Assembly (NCBI RefSeq): GCF_017356035.1
Contig: NZ_JAFIQX010000012.1
Span: 184,469-248,468, forward strand
DNA from: Longitalea luteola
Lineage (GTDB): Bacteria > Bacteroidota > Bacteroidia > Chitinophagales > Chitinophagaceae
Reading direction: 5' to 3'
DNA: 64,000 bases
Shown here: positions 25,875 through 33,664 of the stretch, piece after piece
How positions within the stretch are numbered: position 1 is the first letter of the stretch
Layout: each line of letters begins with the position of its first letter
Translations under genes and position numbers: made by a program
The notes under the pieces: generated by a model
Told to the model about the DNA's origin: nothing
Seen by the model: the letters and a program-made list of their open reading frames with translations, nothing else
Database searches by the model: none

Positions 25875-25909
25875 GAATAACTCAATAACTGAATAACTTA
25901 ATAACTGAA

Positions 25910-26321
25910 CGATAGCGTTACGTTATTGGTAATCAAGTTTTATTTACAACACATGCAACCATTTCAAAGCATGATCGTCCACCAGTATGAAAACAACTGT
26001 TCCATCAACATTTAAAATCTTTTTTTCATTGCATTTTAAACGTTACAGATCATAAGCTATTATGCCTGGAGGTCACGCTGTTTGTGGCTTTTGCAGAGCT
26101 ATAGTAACGTTAGACATAATAATTTGGTGACAAACTGGATTATGATAGATCATGAGCGCGCTGTACTTTTACATCATCAACAACGGTAGCACGGTAAATG
26201 AGGAGAAAAGGAAAGAGAGCGCTACCCGAAGCCAAAAGCTTCACTTTAAATTCGACTTACGTTTTTTTCATATGGCAAGCAATCGTTAGAGGTCGGCTGT
26301 TTCTACAGTGGACCTTTTTTC
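25910..26321 (+). repeat. Repeat units A+B, copy 3
   Basis: Unit A (25910-26174) and unit B (26175-26321) repeat the block at 24007-24430 in the same order and orientation. B copy 3 has small insertions (AAATGAGG and AGAGAGCG) that do not disturb the GGTAGC/GCTACC pair or the GAAGC/GCTTC hairpin. After it the C-rich hairpin is degenerate and another word linker follows to about 26450. Confidence 0.75.
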
Positions 26322-26449
26322 TTTTGCCTCCTAACCCTCAACCCCCCAGCCCCTTAAAGGGAGAGACCCCACGCGCAATACCCATCCGACTGAACAACTT
26401 TATAACTGAACAACTGAATAACGCGAGAACTGAACAATTCAAGAGCTGA

Positions 26450-26785
26450 ATAGCTGTTTTATCAACGAAAATAACCTTATTAAATAGTCAGAAGTACGTA
26501 TTAACGCAATAGGATGCTTATCAACAATAAAGCGTGAGTTTTGCTTGTCATTGTAAATGCCTTGGCTGTTTCTTCTACAAAATAATACTTTGTTGATACC
26601 GTCTTTACATAGTCGATGACTGATCAAGAATCCAGATGTGATTAAGCCACTTATGCTCGACGACCTTTTTTTGAACTCGATCTTTGCGGAATAAAGTTCA
26701 TGGTCCTGCAAGCGGAATGGCGCCATGACTTCGTATGCTTTTCGGCTCAGTAATAATCCGTTTGCATTTATACTGGAATAGGAAG
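26450..26785 (-). pseudogene. Frameshifted remnant, possibly imm11/DUF1629-like
   Basis: Three minus-strand frames join into one plausible protein: INANGLLLSRKAYEVMAPF...KIEFKK in the first, VVEHKWLNHIWILDQ in the second, then VIDYVKTVSTKYYFVEETAKA in the third. The order (SRKAYEV, an EHKWLN...-type strand, then IDYVKT) resembles imm11/DUF1629-type proteins, which are polymorphic-toxin immunity candidates. At least two frameshifts and a missing 5' part make it a pseudogene. Family assignment is tentative; presence of decayed coding sequence is more certain. Confidence 0.4.
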
Positions 26786-26936
26786 ATCAGTCAAAGATGT
26801 TTGCATCCATCTGTAGCTGGAATGGTGTCAGGAACTTTTTACCGCCTGGTTCCACAATTGAAGTAAGGGTCAAAATTCCAGCGGAATAAAATTGGAAGAG
26901 ATTCTGCCGCCCTGAATCCTTCCTTTTAGTAATTAT

Positions 26937-27028
26937 CCCGATCGGGTCCACAGGACGGTTTTTACAAGTTCGTTATACCCGATCGGGACCATATAATCAA
27001 AAATTTGCTATATTTAAACCCGAAAGGG
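26937..27028. promoter_or_regulatory. Triple operator of hipBST (41-bp spacing)
   Basis: The palindrome CCCGATCGGG occurs at 26937-26946 and 26978-26987, and an imperfect copy CCCGAAAGGG at 27019-27028. Start-to-start distances are exactly 41 bp twice, close to four helical turns, so all sites face the same side of DNA. The flank TTATACCC precedes site 2 and, on the minus strand, site 3; TTATCCC precedes site 1. The last site ends 12 bp before the hipB start. HipB-type repressors bind such palindromes, so autoregulation is likely. Confidence 0.8.
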
Positions 27029-27040
27029 TATAAAAACTGT

Positions 27041-27448
27041 ATGGAAAACTCTAGAATATCAACTTTTGTAAAATACAACAGGCAGCGCCTTGGCTTGTCC
27101 CAAAAAGATCTTGCTGAACGATCAGGAGTAGGTCTTCGCTTTATTAGAGACTTAGAACAGGGGAAAGAATCCTTACGGCTTGACAAAGTGAATCAGGTCT
27201 TATACTTGTTTGGTCATATAATGGCACCTGTACCATCTAAGCAGTTTGATCCATATGATATTCTTTTAAATTACTTGCAGCAAAATGTACGAATAGAACT
27301 TCGAAATAAAAAAGTAATATATGGGACTATCATTAGTGCCGTATATGATAACGGTAATATTTCCGGCTGGCGGGTGCATTCCGGGACAACCGAAGAGAAA
27401 TTTGTTCCGCTTAACGATATTCAAGGAATTAAACTAGGTTTTGAATGA
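27041..27448 (+). CDS. hipB: HipB-like XRE antitoxin/repressor
   Basis: The 135-aa protein has an N-terminal XRE helix-turn-helix (residues 5-62; LGLSQKDLAERSGVGLRFIRDLEQGK), the HipB signature, followed by a C-terminal beta-rich extension of about 65 residues (NVRIELRNKKVIYGTII...) not present in E. coli HipB. It should bind the three upstream palindromes and, by analogy with HipBST, assist neutralisation of the kinase. ATG 27041 is chosen; a TTG frame at 27005 would run through the third operator. It overlaps hipS by ATGA. Confidence 0.85.
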   Translation: MENSRISTFVKYNRQRLGLSQKDLAERSGVGLRFIRDLEQGKESLRLDKVNQVLYLFGHIMAPVPSKQFDPYDILLNYLQQNVRIELRNKKVIYGTIISAVYDNGNISGWRVHSGTTEEKFVPLNDIQGIKLGFE

Positions 27449-27786
27449 GAAAACAGGGAAAAGTTTTATACAAGAATCTTTATGCCGGAATTATATGGCA
27501 GGATGAAAACGGTTATGGCTTTCAGTATGATAAACATTATCTGAATTCACAAGCACCTTTTCCGGTAAGCTTGACATTACCACTAAGGGAAGAACCGTAT
27601 TTGAGTAATACTATGATTCCATTTTTTGATGGATTGATACCTGAAGGATGGTTGTTAGAAATAACAGTCAAGAACTGGAAAGTAAACAGGAACGACCGGA
27701 TGGAAATATTATTAATCGCCTGCAAAGATTGTATTGGTGCAGTTAGTATTGAACGTATAAAGGATGTAGCCAGCAATGAAGAATAA
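27445..27786 (+). CDS. hipS: HipS-like small antitoxin (HipA N-terminal subdomain)
   Basis: The 113-aa protein is the detached N-terminal subdomain of HipA: GKVLYKNLYAGII, then PVSLTLPLREEPY, FFDGLIPEGWLLE and CKDCIGAVSIER. In canonical hipBA this part is fused to the kinase; in the three-gene hipBST system of E. coli O127 it is a separate antitoxin. Here the gene overlaps hipB by 4 bp and hipT by 11 bp, giving strict translational coupling in the order B-S-T. It is presumed to inhibit HipT directly. Confidence 0.82.
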   Translation: MRKQGKVLYKNLYAGIIWQDENGYGFQYDKHYLNSQAPFPVSLTLPLREEPYLSNTMIPFFDGLIPEGWLLEITVKNWKVNRNDRMEILLIACKDCIGAVSIERIKDVASNEE

Positions 27787-28729
27787 ACGTTGTTTATATT
27801 GTTATCAACTATTGAGTGAAAATGAAATAGATTTTCACAGCCGCTGTAGCAGCAAAATGTTCAGTACCGCTGTTCCGCCCGTACTGGAATACAGCAAAGA
27901 CAGTATGGAAGAAATAGCCCGGCAAATAATTCTTAGAAGTGTGGCCGTAACCGGAGTTCAATCAAAATTGGCACTGACAATAGAGCCACAACCTGGTGAT
28001 CCAAAAAGGTCACGATTTACGATTGTCGGGTTATGGGGAGGTTATATACTTAAACCGCCATCGTCCGAATTTCCGAGCCTTCCTGAAAATGAAGATCTGA
28101 CAATGCATCTGGCAACAATCTTTGGTATTGCAACGGCTGAACATGCATTAATCAGACTAGCATCGAATGAACTCGCTTATATCACTAAGAGGTTCGACAG
28201 GGTGGGAAATGAAAAGCTGGCAATGGAAGACATGTGTCAACTTACAGAAACACTTACAGACGACAAGTACAGGGGTTCCATGGAAAAGATTGGTAAGTAT
28301 ATTGAAAGGTTTTCCTCTCAGCCTGGCCTTGATAAAATTACATTTTTTGAAATGGCGCTTTTTTCATTTCTGACAGGGAATGCCGATATGCATTTGAAAA
28401 ATTTCTCGCTGTTAACATCCAAAGACAATTTAGTACAGCTTTCCCCGGCATACGATATGTTAAACACAAAATTAGCATTGCCAAAGGACACAGAGGAGCT
28501 TGCATTGACACTAAATGCCAAGAAAAGAAAATTAAGCCAATCTGATTTCAACCGATTTGGGCTTGCTTTGAATATTCCCGAAAATGTACTGAACCGAACC
28601 TATAGCAGGTTTGCTAAACAATTAAATGTGGCAATAAATTTTATTAAGATATCTTTTTTAAGCCCAAAAGAGCAGAAGGCATATACGACATTGCTGCAGG
28701 AGAGAGCGGTAAGGGCAGGTATAAGTTGA
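27776..28729 (+). CDS. hipT: HipT-like Ser/Thr kinase toxin
   Basis: The 317-aa protein is the HipA kinase without its N-terminal subdomain. It starts with a CxxC...H..C segment (residues 6-24) common in Bacteroidota members. The Gly-rich loop reads A57-V-T59-GVQSK, ATP Lys93 is in GGYILKP, catalytic Asp204 in GNADMHLKNF and metal-binding Asp227 in SPAYDML. All core residues are intact, so it should be an active toxin. At the loop, E. coli HipT has phosphorylated Ser57 and Ser59; here they are Ala and Thr. E. coli HipT targets TrpS; the target here is unknown. Confidence 0.85.
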   Translation: MKNKRCLYCYQLLSENEIDFHSRCSSKMFSTAVPPVLEYSKDSMEEIARQIILRSVAVTGVQSKLALTIEPQPGDPKRSRFTIVGLWGGYILKPPSSEFPSLPENEDLTMHLATIFGIATAEHALIRLASNELAYITKRFDRVGNEKLAMEDMCQLTETLTDDKYRGSMEKIGKYIERFSSQPGLDKITFFEMALFSFLTGNADMHLKNFSLLTSKDNLVQLSPAYDMLNTKLALPKDTEELALTLNAKKRKLSQSDFNRFGLALNIPENVLNRTYSRFAKQLNVAINFIKISFLSPKEQKAYTTLLQERAVRAGIS

Positions 28730-28822
28730 AATGCTCATGAAGTTATGTCGGTAAATAAAACTACTAGGCTCGGTGCTATTATAACTGTTGACTATGTCTA
28801 TAAAAAAATTATATAATAACTA

Positions 28823-28852
28823 TTTCATCTAATCGAATAATACATATATTTG
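28823..28852 (+). promoter_or_regulatory. Candidate Bacteroidota promoter for the hcp-vgrG module
   Basis: TATATTTG at 28845-28852 matches the Bacteroidota -7 element TAnnTTTG, with TTTC at 28823-28826 as an imperfect -33 element and an 18-bp spacer. It would give an mRNA leader of about 145 nt before hcp. Single-site match, so moderate to low confidence. Confidence 0.4.
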
Positions 28853-29005
28853 ATTCAACATACACGACTACGTTAAGCATCTCTGATTTTTGTCGCACTC
28901 TACACACCCATTTATCCAGATCCAACCATTTCAGTGGCATTTAAAATAATGTTTATGCAGGACCATGTCTTGCAAATAGTCTTGTAACTGTTTAAAACAT
29001 TTAAT

Positions 29006-29401
29006 ATGTCATTTATTGCCAAGCTGCAATTGCAGAATGAGGACGAGATCAGTGTGCTCAAATGTAGTTATCGTTTTTACCAGAATCTTGATCCCGGCGG
29101 AAGGGTTGCCACCTTGCCATTAGGTGGCATCATTAACCTTAGTCTGGTGAGTAGTACCAATCCCAGTTTATTTGAGTGGATGATTGAAAAGCATCAGAAA
29201 AAGAACGGGACGATCACATTTATCCGGTACGACACCATGAGTAAATTAAAAACGCTGGAGTTTGTGGATACACTTTGTGTGGAGTATCACGAAACATTCG
29301 ATCCCACTGCAGAGCATCCCATGGTGTTACAGCTGGTGTTAAACGCTCACGTTATTAAGATGGAAGGGCTCGTTTTTAAAAAGCACTGGGCGCCTTGTTA
29401 A
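29006..29401 (+). CDS. tssD: T6SS tube protein TssD (Hcp), Bacteroidota type
   Basis: The 131-aa protein matches the Hcp family of Bacteroidota T6SS (subtype iii): MSFIAKLQLQ, CSYRFYQNLDPGGRVATLPLGG and a C-terminal set of strands with VEYHETFDPTAEHPM. Hcp forms stacked hexameric rings that make the inner tube and can carry effectors. It is followed 18 bp later by vgrG and then by PAAR effectors, but no sheath, baseplate or membrane genes are in the window. This is therefore an orphan cargo module that depends on a core T6SS elsewhere (inference). Confidence 0.88.
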   Translation: MSFIAKLQLQNEDEISVLKCSYRFYQNLDPGGRVATLPLGGIINLSLVSSTNPSLFEWMIEKHQKKNGTITFIRYDTMSKLKTLEFVDTLCVEYHETFDPTAEHPMVLQLVLNAHVIKMEGLVFKKHWAPC

Positions 29402-29419
29402 GTAAATCACTTATTATTT

Positions 29420-31087
29420 ATGGCACGTACTATTCAAACGATCATTAATATCAATGGGGTTATAATCAGGGATCAGTCAGCACTCCATATCAGCCAGAAA
29501 ATATTCGAGCATCATACATTTCGGTTTGTTTGTCCAACTGAAGGCAGAGATGAACAGTTGAATAGATTATTAAAGGAACCGCAAAAATTATTAGGCGCGC
29601 CCCTTCATATAAAAGTCGTTTTGACGAAAGATAGCCCGGAATTGTTGTTTTCAGGAGTGATAATGGAGGTGGAAAAAGCCAGCAATAATGAACATCCTTC
29701 CAATATTATAATCAAAGGGTATAGTCCAACTATTTTATTGGACAATGGCCGGCATTGCCAGTCGTTTGAACGCAAACCAATAAAGAAAATCGCAAATAAG
29801 ATTTTACAAGAGTACCAGTCTGCGGGATATTCCTATAGCGTTGATCCATCTTACAAGGAAACGTTTCACTACCAGGTACAGTATAATGAAACGGACTGGC
29901 AGTTTTTAAAGCGGTTGGCCAGCACCTGGGGTGAGTGGTTGTATTACAATGGACAAAAACTGGTGCTGGGATCTGCAGATCACAAAAAGGTTAAGTTGAC
30001 CTATAAAGAGCATTTATTCAGGTTTGGATTACAAATGTGTTTAAAGCCGGGCGAATGTAACATGAAGGCATACGATTATGTAGCAGGAGAAGTATATAAT
30101 AGTCGCCTTGATTTGCAGGCAAATGCTGAGAAAAACGATTTGCGGGCCAACCTATTGGATCAGCGTCAAAAGTTTTATAGCGCAGCAGGGGAGGTCTGGT
30201 ACAATCATGATGTAAGGAAGATAAGACAGGTCGATAACTTTTTAGATAAGCAGGCAGCTATACAGCAGAGCGATATGGTGCTGTTCAGAGGCAGCAGTGA
30301 TATGCCCGCCTTTCAACCCGGTGATATCCTGCAGATAGATACCGGAAGCAAAAAAGAGGAAGATCAACCGGACAATGAATACAGGATTATCTCCATTGAA
30401 CACTGTTGGGATGATGCAGGAAATTATACCAATGAGTTTGTCGCGGTTCCAGCAGCGGAAAAATCTCCGCCCGTTAAACCCGTACCGGAGCCTTATTGTG
30501 AAGCACAGCCGGCGGTGGTGGTTGAGAATTATGATAAAGAGGGCTTTGGCAGGATAACTGTGAGGTTCCATTGGATGGAAGGCACAGCGAAGACGCCCTG
30601 GCTTCGGGTGGTGTCGCCGTATGCAGGAAAAGGGAACGGATTGTATATTATGCCTGAAATAGGGGATGAAGTGATGGTTGCTTTTGCGGGTGGGCATGCC
30701 ACGCAACCGTATGTAATAGGTGCGGTTTATAATGGCAGAGCCAAAACCGCCTTTGGGAATGAAGGAAATGATGTAAAGGCCATGCAGTCCCGGAGCGGTA
30801 GCCAGCTATTAATGAACGATGATCAGGGAAGTATTACGATGCAGGACAAGCAGGCCAACAGCATACTTCTCGATGGAGAAGGAACCATTAAATTCAAAGC
30901 AAAGGATAACATTATATTGGAAGTGGGGAACACAAAGCTTGAGATGAGCAAACATGGGATACGGATCTGTGCCGGCAAAGTCAAAGTCGAAGCGACGGAA
31001 GAATTAACAATAACCAGTGGCGCCAGTGCCAATATCAACGCAAAGAAGAATATGGATATAAAGGGGGCAAAGATCAACCTCAATTAA
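29420..31087 (+). CDS. tssI: T6SS spike protein VgrG (TssI)
   Basis: The 555-aa protein has the gp27-like base (residues 1-350; HHTFRFVCPTEG, NETDWQFLKRLASTWGEWLYYNGQKL), then a gp5 OB-fold (GFGRITVRFHWMEGTAKTPWLRVVSPYAG...MPEIGDEVMVAFAGGHATQPYVIG). It ends in a short beta-helix stalk (NIILEVGNTKLEM...KNMDIKGAKINLN). Length is normal and there is no extra C-terminal effector domain. It should trimerise and be tipped by one of the PAAR proteins encoded next, so it is the delivery partner for them. Confidence 0.92.
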   Translation: MARTIQTIININGVIIRDQSALHISQKIFEHHTFRFVCPTEGRDEQLNRLLKEPQKLLGAPLHIKVVLTKDSPELLFSGVIMEVEKASNNEHPSNIIIKGYSPTILLDNGRHCQSFERKPIKKIANKILQEYQSAGYSYSVDPSYKETFHYQVQYNETDWQFLKRLASTWGEWLYYNGQKLVLGSADHKKVKLTYKEHLFRFGLQMCLKPGECNMKAYDYVAGEVYNSRLDLQANAEKNDLRANLLDQRQKFYSAAGEVWYNHDVRKIRQVDNFLDKQAAIQQSDMVLFRGSSDMPAFQPGDILQIDTGSKKEEDQPDNEYRIISIEHCWDDAGNYTNEFVAVPAAEKSPPVKPVPEPYCEAQPAVVVENYDKEGFGRITVRFHWMEGTAKTPWLRVVSPYAGKGNGLYIMPEIGDEVMVAFAGGHATQPYVIGAVYNGRAKTAFGNEGNDVKAMQSRSGSQLLMNDDQGSITMQDKQANSILLDGEGTIKFKAKDNIILEVGNTKLEMSKHGIRICAGKVKVEATEELTITSGASANINAKKNMDIKGAKINLN

Positions 31088-31129
31088 TGCATTGTAAATA
31101 TCTAGCTATAAATTGTAAATTTCAATAGG

Positions 31130-31972
31130 GTGGGCAAGCCGGCAGCACGAATAGGCGATAAACATGTATGTTTAATGGTGGCGCCAGGAGGTGTGCCACA
31201 TGAAGGTGGACCGATCACTGGTCCGGGATCTTCCACTGTATTCATTGAGGGTGTTGCGGCAGCTGTAGCGGGGGATAATTGTATGTGTGTAGGAGCTATG
31301 GATACGATAATCTCAGGGTCGGGAAGTGTGTATATCGGCGGTAAGCCTGCAGCACGCAATGGAGAGCAATGTGCACATGGAGGTAATGTGTTATCTGGAA
31401 GCGGAACCGTATTTATTGGTGGAAGGACGGTGCGGATAACCTTTGAAATTAAGACTCCTGAGTTCGTTGAACCATCAGCAGAGCAAAAGGCGATATTAAT
31501 AGAACAGGCGATTAAAGATTGTATTGTGTTACTGGAAAAGAAACTCGCTTTAATGGAATGCGGTGATGAAAAGACAATGTTGGCGTTTAAAAAGTGGTTT
31601 GGAAGGAATGATGCCGGGGCGGTATATAAAATATTGGATCGGATTAGGAAAGCTTTGGAGGTAAGTAAGGGGTTAACTGTCAATAATTTTAAGGAATTAG
31701 TAGATGAGAAAGAAAAAAGAGAAATATTTGCGATTTCATATCAAAATGATAAAGAATACAGAATTATGACCGGTATTGCTTTTTGGAAAGCTGAAGCTAT
31801 AGGTAAAGATTCTAGAGCTGGAGCAATTGCGCATGAATTGTCTCATTTTGAGTCTGTAGGAAGTACAGAGGATGTAATATATGGAGAAAAGGACTGTTTA
31901 AAGTTAGCAGCGAGTGACCCGGAAGGTGCTTTAAATAATGCATCTACATTCGAACTTTTTATAGTAATGTAA
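31130..31972 (+). CDS. PAAR effector with M35 (aspzincin) metallopeptidase domain, copy 1
   Basis: Residues 1-104 of 280 are a PAAR domain (KPAARIGDKH, PHEGGPITGPGSSTVFIEG, SGSGSVYIGGKPAAR) that caps the VgrG spike. Residues 110-280 match the deuterolysin-like M35 catalytic domain: KKWFG, IAFWKAE, zinc motif H235-ELS-H239 with Glu236 as base, then GSTEDVIYG with the third ligand Asp248, and a LAASDPEGALNNASTFELF end. Deuterolysin-type enzymes cut proteins. The start is GTG at 31130. It is the effector of the pair; the next gene, 10 bp later, is its likely immunity protein. The closest paralogue is 32384. Confidence 0.85.
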   Translation: MGKPAARIGDKHVCLMVAPGGVPHEGGPITGPGSSTVFIEGVAAAVAGDNCMCVGAMDTIISGSGSVYIGGKPAARNGEQCAHGGNVLSGSGTVFIGGRTVRITFEIKTPEFVEPSAEQKAILIEQAIKDCIVLLEKKLALMECGDEKTMLAFKKWFGRNDAGAVYKILDRIRKALEVSKGLTVNNFKELVDEKEKREIFAISYQNDKEYRIMTGIAFWKAEAIGKDSRAGAIAHELSHFESVGSTEDVIYGEKDCLKLAASDPEGALNNASTFELFIVM

Positions 31973-31982
31973 TATTAATTGT

Positions 31983-32384
31983 ATGGAAAAGACATTTGCA
32001 GACGTTCAGTTGGATGTTGAAGTGAGAGGTGAAATCATGCTGGCACATCTAATATTTACTAATAGTACTTCAGATAAAATTTATTTGGATACAAAGACAA
32101 TATGTACAAGCGGCAAAACGCGCAGAAATATTTTTAAAATTATGAGTGCAGACAATGAGAAGGTTAAATATACTGGTATGATGGAAAAACGGATTGTAGT
32201 TCCCGAAGATTTTATTCCATTAGATTCAGGAGATGAAATAAGAACAAGTGTAGAATTGAATCAGGTGTACAAGATAAATAAAGGGAGTAAATATATTATT
32301 CAATACTCGGTTTATCATCCAAGCTACTTGGATGAAGGACCCTTAAACAAGTTAGTATCCAATTCTATCGAAGTAATTTATTAA
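31983..32384 (+). CDS. Candidate immunity protein, M35 propeptide-like, copy 1
   Basis: The 133-aa protein is all-beta in composition, with no signal peptide. Its order of motifs (LAHLIFTNSTSDKIYL, FKIMSADNEKVKYTGMMEKR, PEDFIPLDSGDEIRTSVEL, VYKINKGSKYIIQYSVYHP) resembles the N-terminal inhibitory propeptide that precedes M35 catalytic domains in secreted bacterial enzymes such as AsaP1. I recognise that pattern from memory and could not align it. Here the domain is a separate gene directly after the protease, so it may block the enzyme in the producer. The stop overlaps the next start by one base (TAATG). Confidence 0.6.
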   Translation: MEKTFADVQLDVEVRGEIMLAHLIFTNSTSDKIYLDTKTICTSGKTRRNIFKIMSADNEKVKYTGMMEKRIVVPEDFIPLDSGDEIRTSVELNQVYKINKGSKYIIQYSVYHPSYLDEGPLNKLVSNSIEVIY

Positions 32385-33226
32385 TGGGCAAGCCGGCAGC
32401 ACGAATAGGCGATAAGCATGTATGTTTAATGGTGGCGCCAGGAGGTGTGCCACATGAAGGTGGACCGATCACTGGTCCGGGATCTTCCACTGTATTTATT
32501 GAAGGAGTGTCTGCGGCTGTAGCGGGGGATAATTGTATGTGTGTAGGAGCTATGGATACAATAATCTCAGGGTCGGGAAGTGTGTATATCGGCGGTAAGC
32601 CTGCAGCACGCAAAGGAGAGCAATGTACACATGGCGGTAATGTGTTATCTGGTAGCGGAACCGTATTTATTGGTGGAAGGACGGTGCGGATAGCAATTGA
32701 AATTAAGAATCCTGAATTCGTTGAACCATCAGCAGAGCAAAAGGCGATATTAATAGAACAGGCGATTAAAGATTGTATTGTGTTACTGGAAAAGAAACTC
32801 GCTTTAATGGAATGCGGTGATGAAAAGACGATGTTGGCGTTTAAAAAATGGTTTGGAAGCGATGATCAGGGCGCGGTGAAGAAAATTTTAGATAGGATAA
32901 GAAAGGCGTTAAACGTTAGTAAGACTTTAAAGATTGACAATTTTTCCGTAATAATAAATGAAAAAGACAGAATGGGGCAGTATGCCAATTCTTATCCAAA
33001 TGATCCAGAATATAGAATATTACTTGGGGATCGATTTTGGGAAGAAGACATACCAAATAAAAAAACAAAATCAAGTGTCATTATTCATGAGTTATCACAC
33101 TTCAATGAAGTCGGAGCAACTGAAGATGTGATTTATGGCCACGAGCGTTGTTTAATCCTTGCAAATGATCATCCGCATTTGGCCATGCAAAACGCAGAAT
33201 CTTTTGAATGTTTTATTATTGCCTGA
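32384..33226 (+). CDS. PAAR effector with M35 (aspzincin) metallopeptidase domain, copy 2
   Basis: The 280-aa paralogue of 31130 has the same domain positions: PAAR 1-104, zinc motif H235-ELS-H239 with Glu236, GATEDVIYG with Asp248, and NAESFECF at the end. Residues 1-158 differ from copy 1 at only about ten positions, while residues 160-280 differ at about half. The DNA shows the same break near 32865. Strong N-terminal conservation with divergent C-termini suggests duplication followed by gene conversion of the PAAR part or swapping of the toxin half. Immunity gene 33263 follows after 36 bp. Confidence 0.85.
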   Translation: MGKPAARIGDKHVCLMVAPGGVPHEGGPITGPGSSTVFIEGVSAAVAGDNCMCVGAMDTIISGSGSVYIGGKPAARKGEQCTHGGNVLSGSGTVFIGGRTVRIAIEIKNPEFVEPSAEQKAILIEQAIKDCIVLLEKKLALMECGDEKTMLAFKKWFGSDDQGAVKKILDRIRKALNVSKTLKIDNFSVIINEKDRMGQYANSYPNDPEYRILLGDRFWEEDIPNKKTKSSVIIHELSHFNEVGATEDVIYGHERCLILANDHPHLAMQNAESFECFIIA

Positions 33227-33262
33227 TGATTTAACAAATAAGAAAATTATAAAAGTAAACAT

Positions 33263-33664
33263 ATGGATCAGAGCTCTTTGAATATAAAATTAAATATTGA
33301 AAAACGTCAAGACTTATTGGTAGCGCATTTACTGTTCTCGAATAATACAACTGATGAAATTTATTTGGATAGACAAACTTTATGCACAGATTCAAAAACT
33401 CATAGAAATGTTTTTAAAGTGTTTGATGAAAAAAAGAATAAGGTTGATTATGTTGGTCGTTTTGTAAATCGAGAGGTGAGACCAGAGGATTTTTTTGCAC
33501 TTAAAGCTGGCGAAAGTGTTCAAACAAGCGTGGTATTAAGTGAAGTGTATAAAATTACTACGGGAAATAAATACTTTATTCAATATTCGGTATTTCATCC
33601 GACATATATGGATGACGCTGGATTTACAAATCTCGAGTCCAATATTGTAGAGGTATCTTATTAA
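33263..33664 (+). CDS. Candidate immunity protein, M35 propeptide-like, copy 2
   Basis: The 133-aa paralogue of 31983 shares about half its residues, including LFSNNTTDEIYLD, NVFKV, RPEDFFALKAGES, VVLSEVYKI and YFIQYSVFHP. It has the same length and no signal peptide. The level of divergence is like that of the protease halves, as expected if each inhibitor has co-evolved with its own enzyme. It ends the effector cluster; the following 900 bp has no intact gene. Confidence 0.6.
   Translation: MDQSSLNIKLNIEKRQDLLVAHLLFSNNTTDEIYLDRQTLCTDSKTHRNVFKVFDEKKNKVDYVGRFVNREVRPEDFFALKAGESVQTSVVLSEVYKITTGNKYFIQYSVFHPTYMDDAGFTNLESNIVEVSY

Noticed and set aside
26198..26449. Open frame of 83 codons across repeat B copy 3
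   Set aside because: The frame is not kept in B copies 1 and 2 and has no start context or family character.
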